Below, in pieces: positions 7,561 to 14,472 of a stretch of 14,472 bases of DNA. The notes under the pieces are model-generated. The model was not told where the DNA came from, did no database searches, and saw only the letters and a program-made list of their open reading frames with translations. The stretch's first letter is position 1, and each line of letters opens with the position of its first letter. The stretch comes from Planctomycetaceae bacterium UBA4732 (GTDB lineage Bacteria; Planctomycetota; Planctomycetia; Gemmatales; Gemmataceae), in contig DHJA01000194.1 in NCBI GenBank assembly GCA_002404095.1, positions 1 to 14,472 of the forward strand. The letters are read 5' to 3'. The position numbers were made by a program, and so were the translations under genes.

Positions 7561-8331
7561 CTACTTCGCACGGATCACCAGCCGGTAAATGTTGGACGGG
7601 CTGCCCACGTCGTTGGCGTCCACGATACTGACGTAATACGTCCCGGTTGCCGGCAGAATTGCCTCGATGCGCGAGTCGGCCGTATCGTCCACGTCGTCAT
7701 TGGACGCGACGATACGGCCGTCGGCGTCGTAAAGGGTAAGCAGCGAATCCAGCGGCGAGCCGTAGCGAGCGGCGAAGACTTCGAGGACGACTTGTTGTCC
7801 TTGTTTGCCGTCGAAGCGGAATACGTCCACATCGGAGCCGGCGTTGACGACGCCTTCGATGGTTTGGCCGAGTTGGACGGGTTGTGCTTTCTGAAAGCCG
7901 TTATTCGGCTTCTTCACCGCGACAATCGGCCCGTGATCCACCAACAGCGTGTGCGGCGCCGACTCTCCTGTCGGCGTGACGACCGTGAACGTCGCCGTCG
8001 GGCCGGCGTAGTCGGCCGACAGGGTCGCCTCGATCTCGATTTGGGTGTCGCCGTAACGGCCCACGTCGTCCTTTTCCTTATTGGGCAGCGGCGCCTTGCC
8101 CTTGCTCAGAATCTTGGCCGTGCCTTTCGGGTCGTGCAGACGGACCTCTGTTGCCGCGTCGAGCTTGAGGCCGCGCACCAAAAGTTTCGTCGCTTTTCCT
8201 GGCGCCAGACCGAGCGGCGCGGCCACGACGATTTTCGGCGTATTGTCCTCCGGCTTCTTCGGGTCGGCGGCGACGATCAGGACGGCGAATCCCGCGACTA
8301 CGGCAAAGTTATAGCGCATGGAAGATCTCAT
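7561..8331 (-). CDS. Exported protein with C-terminal PPC domain
   Basis: This 256-residue protein starts with a signal peptide (hydrophobic VVAGFAVLIVAA at 11-22). A beta-rich region at about 30-137 resembles IPT/TIG-like or other Ig-like domains, with no catalytic motif seen. Residues about 155-254 fit the bacterial pre-peptidase C-terminal (PPC) fold: VDVFRFDGKQGQQVVLEVFA, LDSLLTLYDADGRIVASNDD, then the closing LPATGTYYVSIVDAND. PPC domains are usually found in secreted proteins and often in planctomycete clusters with DUF1501 genes. The ATG at 8331 overlaps the stop codon of the GH17-like gene (ATGA), suggesting translational coupling. A second ATG at 8319 with GAGA upstream is also possible. 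The PPC fold call is firm; the role is unknown, probably adhesive or accessory. Confidence 0.85.
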   Translation of the reverse strand: MRSSMRYNFAVVAGFAVLIVAADPKKPEDNTPKIVVAAPLGLAPGKATKLLVRGLKLDAATEVRLHDPKGTAKILSKGKAPLPNKEKDDVGRYGDTQIEIEATLSADYAGPTATFTVVTPTGESAPHTLLVDHGPIVAVKKPNNGFQKAQPVQLGQTIEGVVNAGSDVDVFRFDGKQGQQVVLEVFAARYGSPLDSLLTLYDADGRIVASNDDVDDTADSRIEAILPATGTYYVSIVDANDVGSPSNIYRLVIRAK

Positions 8332-9332
8332 TTATCCGTTTGCTTGCGAGTCTTTTCATCCGCCAGCGTCCGCCATACTTCCAAAGCGGGGTAGGCTTTT
8401 CGATCCGGCGACATTAGTCCCCACGATTTCTCGAAAGGGATTTTGGACTCCTCCGCCTTCCACGGCAGATCGAACGCCTCGAAGGCCGTGCCGTAAAACA
8501 CCCATTCCTTGGGCGCGTCGGCCTGTCGGACCAGCAGACCCGGCTTCACATACGCCGCCCAAAACTCCTTCTGTGCGGCAGGGCTGAACCCGGCTTTGCC
8601 GTCGTGAGGATAGCCGGTTTCCTTGAGGAGGACGGGCTTTTTCGTTTGCTTCGCCAGCCGCGCGGCCTGTTCACGCGCCCAGGCGGCGGCCGCCGCCGGG
8701 CCGAGTTGCGGCCGGTCGAAGACGGGATGAATGTTCGGCGCCAGGAACTGGCCGAACTCGCGCGCAAAGGCCGCGTCGTAGGCGCCGAGCGGCTCACTAG
8801 TGCCGATGGGAATCGTGTCGGCGATCTTCGCCTCCATGCGGTCGGCCGCGATCTTCAAGTCGTCGATCTCGTAGCGCTTGAAGGTCAATCCCTCGTTGCC
8901 GATGAGAACGCCGAAGATGAAATCGTCCTTAAAAAGCCGCGTCAACTCGGCGACGCCGTCTAACTCGGCCGCGGATTTCGGGTCGTATACGGCCAGAATT
9001 ATGGCGTGAAACTTCAGGTCTTTGGCCACGGCCAAGATGCGCGGCGTACACGCCTCGTTGTAGCCGTAGAGGATCAGTCCGTCGAAGGCGGGTCGTAATG
9101 CTTCGAGGTCGGCGCGGATGGAGCTGGTGGCGAGCTTGCGCTGGTTGACCTCTTGGCGGGGGTCGAGCTGCGAGGGCGTGTAGAGCATCAAAGTCGGCGC
9201 GGGTTGGCTGGTCAGATAGGCGAAGAGGGGGAAACGTTCGTCTTTCGCCTGCTCCGCTTGGATTGTCGCAGGAAATGGAACCAACACGGCGACGAACAAC
9301 ACGATGTACCAGCGCGCCACAAACCATTTCAT
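8328..9332 (-). CDS. Secreted GH17-like glycoside hydrolase (probable beta-1,3-glucanase type)
   Basis: This 334-residue protein has a signal peptide (basic start MKWFVARW, hydrophobic core, end near ATIQA at residue 26). The rest reads as a TIM-barrel glycosidase of the GH17 type. The putative acid/base is E147 in VLIGNEGL; the nucleophile is E238 in LLKETGYP, matching the family pattern of GNE and E-[TS]-G-[WY]-P. The C-terminal FEKSWGLM is also typical. GH17 enzymes cleave or rearrange beta-1,3-glucans; here the substrate may be an environmental glucan or a cell-surface polymer. The ATG at 9332 has GGGG seven bases upstream and is preferred to an upstream TTG. It follows a Uma2 gene by 22 bases and overlaps the PPC gene by 4 bases, so the three are probably co-transcribed. 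Family call is inferred from motifs only. Confidence 0.8.
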   Translation of the reverse strand: MKWFVARWYIVLFVAVLVPFPATIQAEQAKDERFPLFAYLTSQPAPTLMLYTPSQLDPRQEVNQRKLATSSIRADLEALRPAFDGLILYGYNEACTPRILAVAKDLKFHAIILAVYDPKSAAELDGVAELTRLFKDDFIFGVLIGNEGLTFKRYEIDDLKIAADRMEAKIADTIPIGTSEPLGAYDAAFAREFGQFLAPNIHPVFDRPQLGPAAAAAWAREQAARLAKQTKKPVLLKETGYPHDGKAGFSPAAQKEFWAAYVKPGLLVRQADAPKEWVFYGTAFEAFDLPWKAEESKIPFEKSWGLMSPDRKAYPALEVWRTLADEKTRKQTDK

Positions 9333-9354
9333 CGGCAAGCCCCAATCCGTGTGT

Positions 9355-9978
9355 TCAAGGAAGCAAGTCCCGCACGGCGATACGGCCGATCACACGGCCC
9401 TCAATGATAAAAGGCACTTCGTCCGCTGGGCCGTAATCGCGGCGTTGCCGGTAGGAGGGTTTCTCATCCGGGCCGGTGGGGTCGGTATAGACCTCGATAC
9501 GTCCTTCGACCAAATTGACGATCCAGTAAATCGGAATCATGGCGCGAGCGTACAGGCGAAGTTTCATCGTCCGGTCGCGCTGGAGCGTGGAGTCCGATAC
9601 TTCGACGACGAGGGCCAAGTCCTGGGGGCCGGGATGACGGGTCTTGTAACGTCGCGGGTCTCCTCGTACTACGGAGAGATCCGGTTCCGGTTCACTGTCC
9701 ATCGTGGTGATAGGGTCTTGTGCGTTCACGAACCAATCGGCGGGGGCGAGGCGCTCAAGGCTCTTCCGAGTTAAACCACTGGACAGGACGTGCGCCGGAT
9801 TCTTCGACATCTTTTCCACCAACAAACCTTCCAGCAACTCCACCGGATCGCCATCCAGGAGAATGCCAGCTTCCATCATCGCATGATAATTGTCCACGCT
9901 CAGGCGCCAGAGGCCGTCCGTCGGCGCGGCAGGCGGGCTAACGAAAACGGGCGGAACAGCCGCCGTGATAACAGACAT
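9355..9978 (-). CDS. Uma2 family (DUF820) endonuclease, second of tandem pair
   Basis: This 207-residue protein belongs to the Uma2/DUF820 family of PD-(D/E)xK-fold putative nucleases, greatly expanded in planctomycetes and cyanobacteria. The active-site residues appear as D100 in EPEPDLSVVRGD, E126 in LALVVEVSDSTL, and K139 in TMKLRLYARA. LLEGLLVEKM at 48-57 is the usual N-terminal block, and IPIYWIVNL follows the lysine. No signal peptide is seen, so it should be cytoplasmic. GAGGAG seven bases before the ATG supports the start. It is 46 bases after its paralogue at 10025-10642 and very like it at DNA level in the last 350 bases. The N-terminal third and residues 60-75 differ more. Its natural target is unknown; nuclease activity is a family inference. 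Confidence 0.92.
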   Translation of the reverse strand: MSVITAAVPPVFVSPPAAPTDGLWRLSVDNYHAMMEAGILLDGDPVELLEGLLVEKMSKNPAHVLSSGLTRKSLERLAPADWFVNAQDPITTMDSEPEPDLSVVRGDPRRYKTRHPGPQDLALVVEVSDSTLQRDRTMKLRLYARAMIPIYWIVNLVEGRIEVYTDPTGPDEKPSYRQRRDYGPADEVPFIIEGRVIGRIAVRDLLP

Positions 9979-10024
9979 GGGACGACTCCTCTTTATCTAA
10001 ATCGGTTCCCTTCACGCAAGGCGC

Positions 10025-10642
10025 TCAGGGCAACACTTCTCGCACGGCGATGCGGCCGATCTCGCGGCCATCAATGAGGAAAGGCACTTGGTCCGCCGGG
10101 CCGTAATCCTGACGTTGCCGGTAGGAAGGTTTCTCGTCCGGGCCGGAAGGGTCGGTATACACCTCAACCTGTCCGTCGATGAGATTGACGATCCAGTACA
10201 CCGAGACGCCGGCGCGGGCGTAGATGCGCTGCTTGGTGATGCGGTCGCGCTGAAGCGTGGAGTCCGACACTTCGACGACAAGGGCTAGGTCTTGAGGGCC
10301 GGGGTGGTTGGAGTAATCTTCCGAGTCGCCGCGGATAACCGCCAAGTCAGGCTCCGGCTCGCTGTCAGTGGTAGTGATGGGTTCCTGAGCATCCACGAAC
10401 CATCCGACAGGCGCAAGGCGCTCCAAAATCAGACGCAGGCGACGGATGGCTTTGCGGTGCGGCATATTCTTCGGCATTTTTTCCACCAGCCAGCCTTCCA
10501 GCAGTTCCACCGGATCGTCTTCCGTGAGAATGCCCGCCTCGATCATTTCATGGTATCGCTCCACGCTCATGCGCCAGATCGGCTCCGTTGGCAGGACGGG
10601 GACGCTAGGCGCAAACAGAACAGGTCCAAGAACTGCGGACAT
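10025..10642 (-). CDS. Uma2 family (DUF820) endonuclease, first of tandem pair
   Basis: This 205-residue cytoplasmic protein is a tandem paralogue of the downstream gene. The nuclease motif is intact, with D99 in EPEPDLAVIRGD, E124 in LALVVEVSDSTL and K137 in ITKQRIYARA. LLEGWLVEKM at 48-57 is the family N-terminal block, and VSVYWIVNL follows the lysine. The ATG at 10642 is preferred to an upstream TTG because GGAGG (10650-10654) lies seven bases away. The gene starts 85 bases after the copy A DUF1501 gene, with no hairpin or repeat seen in that gap, so read-through is possible. The two copies share PGPQDLALVVEVSDSTLQRD exactly but differ around residues 60-75, where this one has HRKAIRRLRLILERL. 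Family membership is firm; biological role is not known. Confidence 0.92.
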   Translation of the reverse strand: MSAVLGPVLFAPSVPVLPTEPIWRMSVERYHEMIEAGILTEDDPVELLEGWLVEKMPKNMPHRKAIRRLRLILERLAPVGWFVDAQEPITTTDSEPEPDLAVIRGDSEDYSNHPGPQDLALVVEVSDSTLQRDRITKQRIYARAGVSVYWIVNLIDGQVEVYTDPSGPDEKPSYRQRQDYGPADQVPFLIDGREIGRIAVREVLP

Positions 10643-10727
10643 CAGATCGCCTCCAACACGCAAACAGGACAGGCGGCCAATAAAAGCAGCCTATCCCGTA
10701 AGGAAGTTTTTCGCAAGCGCCGTCGTC

Positions 10728-12053
10728 TCAGGCGTACAGTTCCTTAATCGTCTCGCCCGAGTCCAGAATGGAGTTGGGTCGGCCGGCCGGGTCTACCAGC
10801 ATCTTGCGCGGGTCGATTCCCAGCGCTTCGTACACCGTGCAGGCCACATCGGCCGGCGCCACAGGACGCCGCGTGGCGAAGCCGCCGAACTTGTCCGTCG
10901 AGCCGACCACCTGGCCGCGCGTCACGCCGGCGCCCGCGAACACCAGCGACGCCGCCGGTCCCCAATGGTCGCGGCCCGCGTCCTTGTTCACCTTCGGCGA
11001 CCGGCCAAACTCTCCGAACATTACCACCATCGTGTCCGCCAACAGGCCGCGTGTGTCCATGTCCTCCACCAGCGCCGACAAGCCTTGATCCATATCCGGC
11101 AGCTTCTTGTTGAGGCTGTCGAAGATCTTGGCGTGGTGGTCCCAGCCACCGTAGTTGACCGTCACGAAGCGCACGCCGCGCTCGATCAGCCGTCGGCCCA
11201 GCAAACAGCTTTGGCCGAACGTATTCCGGCCGTAGCGCTCACGCAGCTTATCGGTTTCCGCCTCAATGGTGAAGGCGCTGCGGGCCTCGCTCGACAGGAT
11301 CATTGTCGCGGCCCGCTGGTGGAACTCGTCGTAGGTCGCGATCTGGTCGTTGCCCTGCACCTGCTTGGCCAGGTCGTCCACGGCGCCGAGTAGGTTTTTC
11401 CGCCGGTCGGCGCGCTGCGAAGTCACGGGTTCATTGGGGCTGACATCCTGGACCTTGTAATTGGCCTCATTGGGATCGCCGGCCCGGAACGACTCGTAAC
11501 GGCCGCCGAGGTAGGCGCTTTTGCCAAGTTCCCATGTGAACGACGGGTTGCGCGGGACCGCGACGTAGGGCGGCAGCTGACCGCGGAATCCCAGTTCATG
11601 GGCCGCGACCGCGCCGATCGCGGGAAAGTCGCCGAAGGCCGAGCCGAAACGGCCGCACATCACCCAATTCGTCGCGGTTTCATGGTGGTCGTTATTGTGC
11701 GAACCGGAGCGCACCAGGCTGATTTTGTTCATCACCTGAGCCATGAGCGGCAGCTTTTCGCTGACCTGGACGCCCGGCAGGCAGGTGGTAATCGCCTTGT
11801 ACTGGCCGCGCACTTCGGCCGGCGCGTCGGGCTTGGGGTCGAAGGTGTCATGGTGCGACATGCCGCCGCCGAGGTAGATCAACATCACCGACTTGGCCCG
11901 CGCCCCACGGCCGGCCGCGCCGGCGCGCGCCTCGCCTTGGAGCAGGGCCGGCAACGTCAAGCCAAGGCCGCCAAGCGCCCCGACCCGCAAGAAGTCGCGG
12001 CGACTCACGCCATCGCAACGACGGGACGCGCGTCCGAGGATAATGTCCAGCAT
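10728..12053 (-). CDS. DUF1501 family exported protein, copy A
   Basis: This 441-residue DUF1501 protein has a Tat-type signal: SRRDFLRVG at residues 17-25, then GALGGLGLTLPALL and a likely cut after ARA near residue 44. The conserved core includes MLIYLGGGMSHHDTFDPKP (57-75), YGGWDHHAKIF (301-311), FGEFGRSPKVN (346-356) and GRDHW (360-364). These Asp/His-rich blocks are probable metal ligands in the alkaline phosphatase-like fold. The ATG at 12053 has a G-rich ribosome site seven bases upstream. It pairs with the DUF1549/DUF1553 gene upstream, as is usual for this phylum, though a palindrome lies between them. It differs from copy B in sequence and length detail (HDTFDPKPDAP against IDMWDLKPNAP), so the two copies are old paralogues. 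Biochemical activity is unknown. Confidence 0.95.
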   Translation of the reverse strand: MLDIILGRASRRCDGVSRRDFLRVGALGGLGLTLPALLQGEARAGAAGRGARAKSVMLIYLGGGMSHHDTFDPKPDAPAEVRGQYKAITTCLPGVQVSEKLPLMAQVMNKISLVRSGSHNNDHHETATNWVMCGRFGSAFGDFPAIGAVAAHELGFRGQLPPYVAVPRNPSFTWELGKSAYLGGRYESFRAGDPNEANYKVQDVSPNEPVTSQRADRRKNLLGAVDDLAKQVQGNDQIATYDEFHQRAATMILSSEARSAFTIEAETDKLRERYGRNTFGQSCLLGRRLIERGVRFVTVNYGGWDHHAKIFDSLNKKLPDMDQGLSALVEDMDTRGLLADTMVVMFGEFGRSPKVNKDAGRDHWGPAASLVFAGAGVTRGQVVGSTDKFGGFATRRPVAPADVACTVYEALGIDPRKMLVDPAGRPNSILDSGETIKELYA

Positions 12054-12080
12054 GGCAAAGCCCCCCTTGGATCGAATTCT

Positions 12081-12165
12081 TTAGCCACAGATGAACACGG
12101 ATAAACACAAAAAGCATCAAAAAAGGTTTTCTTATCTGCGTTCATCTGTGTTCATCTGTGGCTAA
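12081..12165. repeat. Inverted repeat of the TTAGCCACAGATGAACAC type
   Basis: Arms 12081-12098 and 12148-12165 are perfect 18-base reverse complements. The inner part is A/T rich and also partly self-complementary. The outer arm ends six bases from the stop codon of the copy A DUF1549/DUF1553 gene. It is clearly less GC rich than the flanking genes. Similar sequences are, to my knowledge, widely dispersed in genomes of several phyla including planctomycetes, but I could not search for it. It may act as a terminator or as a mobile palindrome. Confidence 0.8.
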
Positions 12166-12171
12166 TTTTGC

Positions 12172-14397
12172 TTAATGAGTAAACGAGAACTCCTTCGAGT
12201 TCAACAGCGCCCAAAAGAGATCGCGATACACTTCTTCCGGGACGGCGCCCTTCTCGGCCAGCGCCTGGTGGACCGCCGCCTTTACCTCGTCCGTCGGCGG
12301 CTTCGATAGCGTCGCCAGACTCAGCTCCTCCACGATCTCGGCTTCCGGTTTGCCGGATTTAAGCAATTTCGCTAGCCGGCCGTCCGCCGCGTGCATCTTC
12401 CGCATTACATCGTCGCCGTTCTCCAGGTGCAACAGCTGCGGCAACGTCACCTCGCCGTTGCGCTCGCAGGCGCACGCCGTCACGCGCTCGGACCGGCCGA
12501 AAATCGTCAGGAAGTACGACTTCAGCGTCGGATCGGGCAATTGGCCGGCGCGGAGGCCGACCGGGTAGCCAGGGAATTCGTCCGGCGCCCCCGTGGACGC
12601 CGTCAGGGCGTCCATCAACACCTCAGCCGGCAGTCGGCGGGCGTAATAGTGCGAATAGAATCGCGCGTCCTTTTCGTTGGCCGGGCGCGTTGCCGACGAA
12701 AGTTGATAGGTCCTCGAATTGAGGATCAACCGCGTCATATGTTTCATGTCGAAGTGGTGCGACGTGAACTCCTTATTCAACGCCTGCCACAACGCCGGAT
12801 TGGTCGGCGGATTACTGGCGCGCAAGTCGTCCACCGGCTCGACCAAACCGACGCCGAGATAATGCCTCCATAGGCGGTTGACCATCGCCCCGCTGAAATA
12901 CTCATTGCTCGGGTCCGTTATCCAGGCGGCCAGTTTGACGCGCGGGTCTTCGTCCGGCGCGATCGTCGTGGGCGCCCGGTCAAGCGGTTGCGGCTTGAGG
13001 AATTGGCCGGTGCGCGGCTGGACGACGCCGACTTCGGCCTTGCTCGGCTTGCCGTCCTGCCCGGCCACGTTCAGCATGGTCACGCCTTTGCCGACCTCCT
13101 TGCGGGCCATGTGGACGCGCGAGAAATAGCCGGCGAAGTGATAGTAATCGTCTTGGGTGTAGCGCTCCAGCGGGTGGTTATGGCACTTGGCGCAGCCGAC
13201 GCGGATGCCGAGAAACGCCTGCGCCGCCGAGTCCACAACCTCGGAGCGCTCGGCCTGTTGATTTTCGCCGACCGTCACGATGTAGTAGCCGACGGCGGGG
13301 TTGTCGGCGACAGAACCTTTCGCGGTCAGCACGTCGCGAGCCGTCTCGTCCCACGGTCGGTTGGCCGCCACCTGCTTGCGAATCCATTCGTGAAACGAGC
13401 GCACGCCCTTGACGCCGCGAACGTCGTGATCGCGTTCTTTGCGGTTCTGGAACAGGTCGCCCAACTGGACCGCCCAGTAATCGACGTATTCCGGCCGCTC
13501 CAACAGGGCGTCAATGAGTTTCGCGCGCTTATCGGATCGCTTATCGGCGAGAAACGTCCGTACCTCGTCGGGCGTCGGCAGGACGCCAATCGTATCGAGG
13601 AAGGCGCGGCGCAGAAACTTGGCGTCCGTGCAAAGATCGGACGGCTCAATACGCAGGGCGGCGAGCTTGGTGAATACGTGATCGTCAATAAAGTTATTAC
13701 GCGATGCGAAATGGGCGGCATCGACGGGCTGATCGAAGGGGGCGGTGACGACGAGGACGGCAACGAGGGTCTGGAACGCGGCGCGGAGAGAAGTCTCGCC
13801 GTTGGTGAGAACGCGAACCTTACCGAGGGCGTCCACGTCGGCTACGCCGGGGTCGTTGGTGTTGAACCGGGTCAGCCAGGTCACGTCGCGCGTACTGCCG
13901 TCGCTGAATTCGGCACGGACGGCCAGTTGCAGTTCGTCGCCGGGCTTGAGGGTGCGCTGGCCCGGTGCGGCCTCCAGCTTCTTGAGAACCGGCTCGTCCT
14001 TGATCGGGCCCGGCATTCCGGCGCGAATCCAGGCAAGCAATATCTGATAGGGCCGGCTGCCGACGCTGAAGACTTTGCCGCCTTCATGTGGGACAAGCCC
14101 GGACGGCTTGCGCAGCAGCAGACTTTCCTCCGGAACGTCCGTGCAAACGCGACGACCGTCAAACTCGCGCGTCAGCCATTGGTAGTCCAGTTCGGGAGCG
14201 TAACCACGGAGCGTGAGGCGAAAGCCGTTCTGGCCAGCCCCCTTCCCGTGACAGGCGCCCTGATTGCAGCCGTACCTCGTGAAAATGGGAACTACGTCGT
14301 TGACGAATGACGGCGCCGGATCGCCGGCATAGACCACGCCGACGCCCACGAGGGCCGTTAGGGAACATCCGAACACTTTGGCGGAGAAAGAATGCAC
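12172..14397 (-). CDS. Cytochrome-like DUF1549/DUF1553 exported protein, copy A
   Basis: This 741-residue exported protein has a signal peptide (hydrophobic SLTALVGVGVVYAG, cleavage near residue 24). A cytochrome-like segment follows, with a C-X4-C-H motif at C44, C49, H50 (GCNQGACHG). A short Ig-like region lies at about 140-220 (AEFSDGSTRDVTWLTRF). DUF1549 spans about 235-430 and contains CAKCHNHP at 402-409. DUF1553 spans about 487-738, with NRLWRHYLGVG (507-517), LNSRTYQLSS and the typical CACER. Covalent heme at one or both motifs is plausible but inferred. The start is GTG at 14397, six bases after GAGG; no better start is visible. It lacks the roughly 60 extra residues that copy B carries in DUF1549 and between DUF1549 and DUF1553. 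The DUF1501 partner follows after 118 bases. Role is unknown, presumably periplasmic. Confidence 0.95.
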   Translation of the reverse strand: MHSFSAKVFGCSLTALVGVGVVYAGDPAPSFVNDVVPIFTRYGCNQGACHGKGAGQNGFRLTLRGYAPELDYQWLTREFDGRRVCTDVPEESLLLRKPSGLVPHEGGKVFSVGSRPYQILLAWIRAGMPGPIKDEPVLKKLEAAPGQRTLKPGDELQLAVRAEFSDGSTRDVTWLTRFNTNDPGVADVDALGKVRVLTNGETSLRAAFQTLVAVLVVTAPFDQPVDAAHFASRNNFIDDHVFTKLAALRIEPSDLCTDAKFLRRAFLDTIGVLPTPDEVRTFLADKRSDKRAKLIDALLERPEYVDYWAVQLGDLFQNRKERDHDVRGVKGVRSFHEWIRKQVAANRPWDETARDVLTAKGSVADNPAVGYYIVTVGENQQAERSEVVDSAAQAFLGIRVGCAKCHNHPLERYTQDDYYHFAGYFSRVHMARKEVGKGVTMLNVAGQDGKPSKAEVGVVQPRTGQFLKPQPLDRAPTTIAPDEDPRVKLAAWITDPSNEYFSGAMVNRLWRHYLGVGLVEPVDDLRASNPPTNPALWQALNKEFTSHHFDMKHMTRLILNSRTYQLSSATRPANEKDARFYSHYYARRLPAEVLMDALTASTGAPDEFPGYPVGLRAGQLPDPTLKSYFLTIFGRSERVTACACERNGEVTLPQLLHLENGDDVMRKMHAADGRLAKLLKSGKPEAEIVEELSLATLSKPPTDEVKAAVHQALAEKGAVPEEVYRDLFWALLNSKEFSFTH

Positions 14398-14472
14398 AGA
14401 CTACCTCGCTCGGCGGGACGATCGGTAGGAGGCGGGCGCTCGGCCCAATCGGCAGTATATGTACCTTACCCT
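14398..14472 (-). promoter_or_regulatory. Upstream region of copy A cytochrome gene, possible -10 box
   Basis: Minus-strand TATACT at 14459-14454 resembles a sigma70 -10 box. The matching -35 box would fall beyond the window end, so the promoter cannot be confirmed. GAGG at 14404-14407 is the likely ribosome site for the GTG start at 14397. No other gene is visible here. Confidence 0.25.

Noticed and set aside
9355..10642. Toxin-antitoxin or defence island built on the Uma2 pair
   Set aside because: Both are nuclease paralogues with no small partner gene, methylase or other defence gene beside them.
10446..11393. 315-residue open frame on the plus strand
   Set aside because: It runs antisense across parts of two genes with strong families and has no motif.
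12988..14310. 440-residue open frame on the plus strand
   Set aside because: It is antisense to the copy A DUF1549/DUF1553 gene and shows no recognisable motif.

Overview
The window looks like a high-GC chromosomal segment from a member of the Planctomycetota. The strongest evidence is two copies of a gene pair almost diagnostic of that phylum: a secreted cytochrome-like protein (heme-type motif, then DUF1549 and DUF1553) followed by a Tat-exported DUF1501 protein. Paired Uma2-family (DUF820) nucleases, a PPC-domain exported protein and a KaiC-like ATPase next to a hybrid histidine kinase fit the same phylum. The order or genus cannot be fixed from the sequence. All supported genes lie on the minus strand, so transcription runs from high to low coordinates.

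Layout in transcription order. (1) 14397-12172: DUF1549/DUF1553 protein, copy A. (2) 12053-10728: DUF1501 protein, copy A. (3) 10642-9355: two tandem Uma2-family nucleases. (4) 9332-7561: a secreted GH17-like glucanase and a PPC-domain protein joined by a 4-base stop/start overlap. (5) 7339-4928: DUF1549/DUF1553 protein, copy B. (6) 4724-3384: DUF1501 protein, copy B. (7) 3238-978: the wreck of a KaiC-like ATPase gene, fused by deletion to a hybrid histidine kinase whose catalytic and receiver domains remain intact. (8) 858-97: a SAM-dependent methyltransferase. No tRNA, rRNA, CRISPR array or transposase gene was seen.

The most striking structure lies between the genes. Six palindromic or truncated palindromic elements, from at least five unrelated sequence families, sit at 21-81, 867-970, 3300-3361, 4778-4900, 7528-7553 and 12081-12165. 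Each begins 6 to 27 bases after a stop codon in the direction of transcription. Three are built from small hairpin units (8-bp stem, 3-4 base loop) paired in inverted orientation, and two of those carry a third internal copy, much like bacterial REP/BIME elements. They split the minus strand into apparent units: [copy A cytochrome], [copy A DUF1501, Uma2, Uma2, GH17, PPC], [copy B cytochrome], [copy B DUF1501], [KaiC-kinase], [methyltransferase].

Functionally, the exported DUF1549/DUF1553 and DUF1501 proteins probably act together in the periplasm, but their biochemical role is unknown. The GH17-like enzyme would act on a beta-glucan outside the cytoplasm, and the PPC protein may be an accessory exported factor. 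I found no clearly new multi-gene system. The best leads are the stop-codon-proximal palindromes, the decayed KaiC-kinase locus, and the nuclease/GH17/PPC block lying between the two duplicated cassettes.
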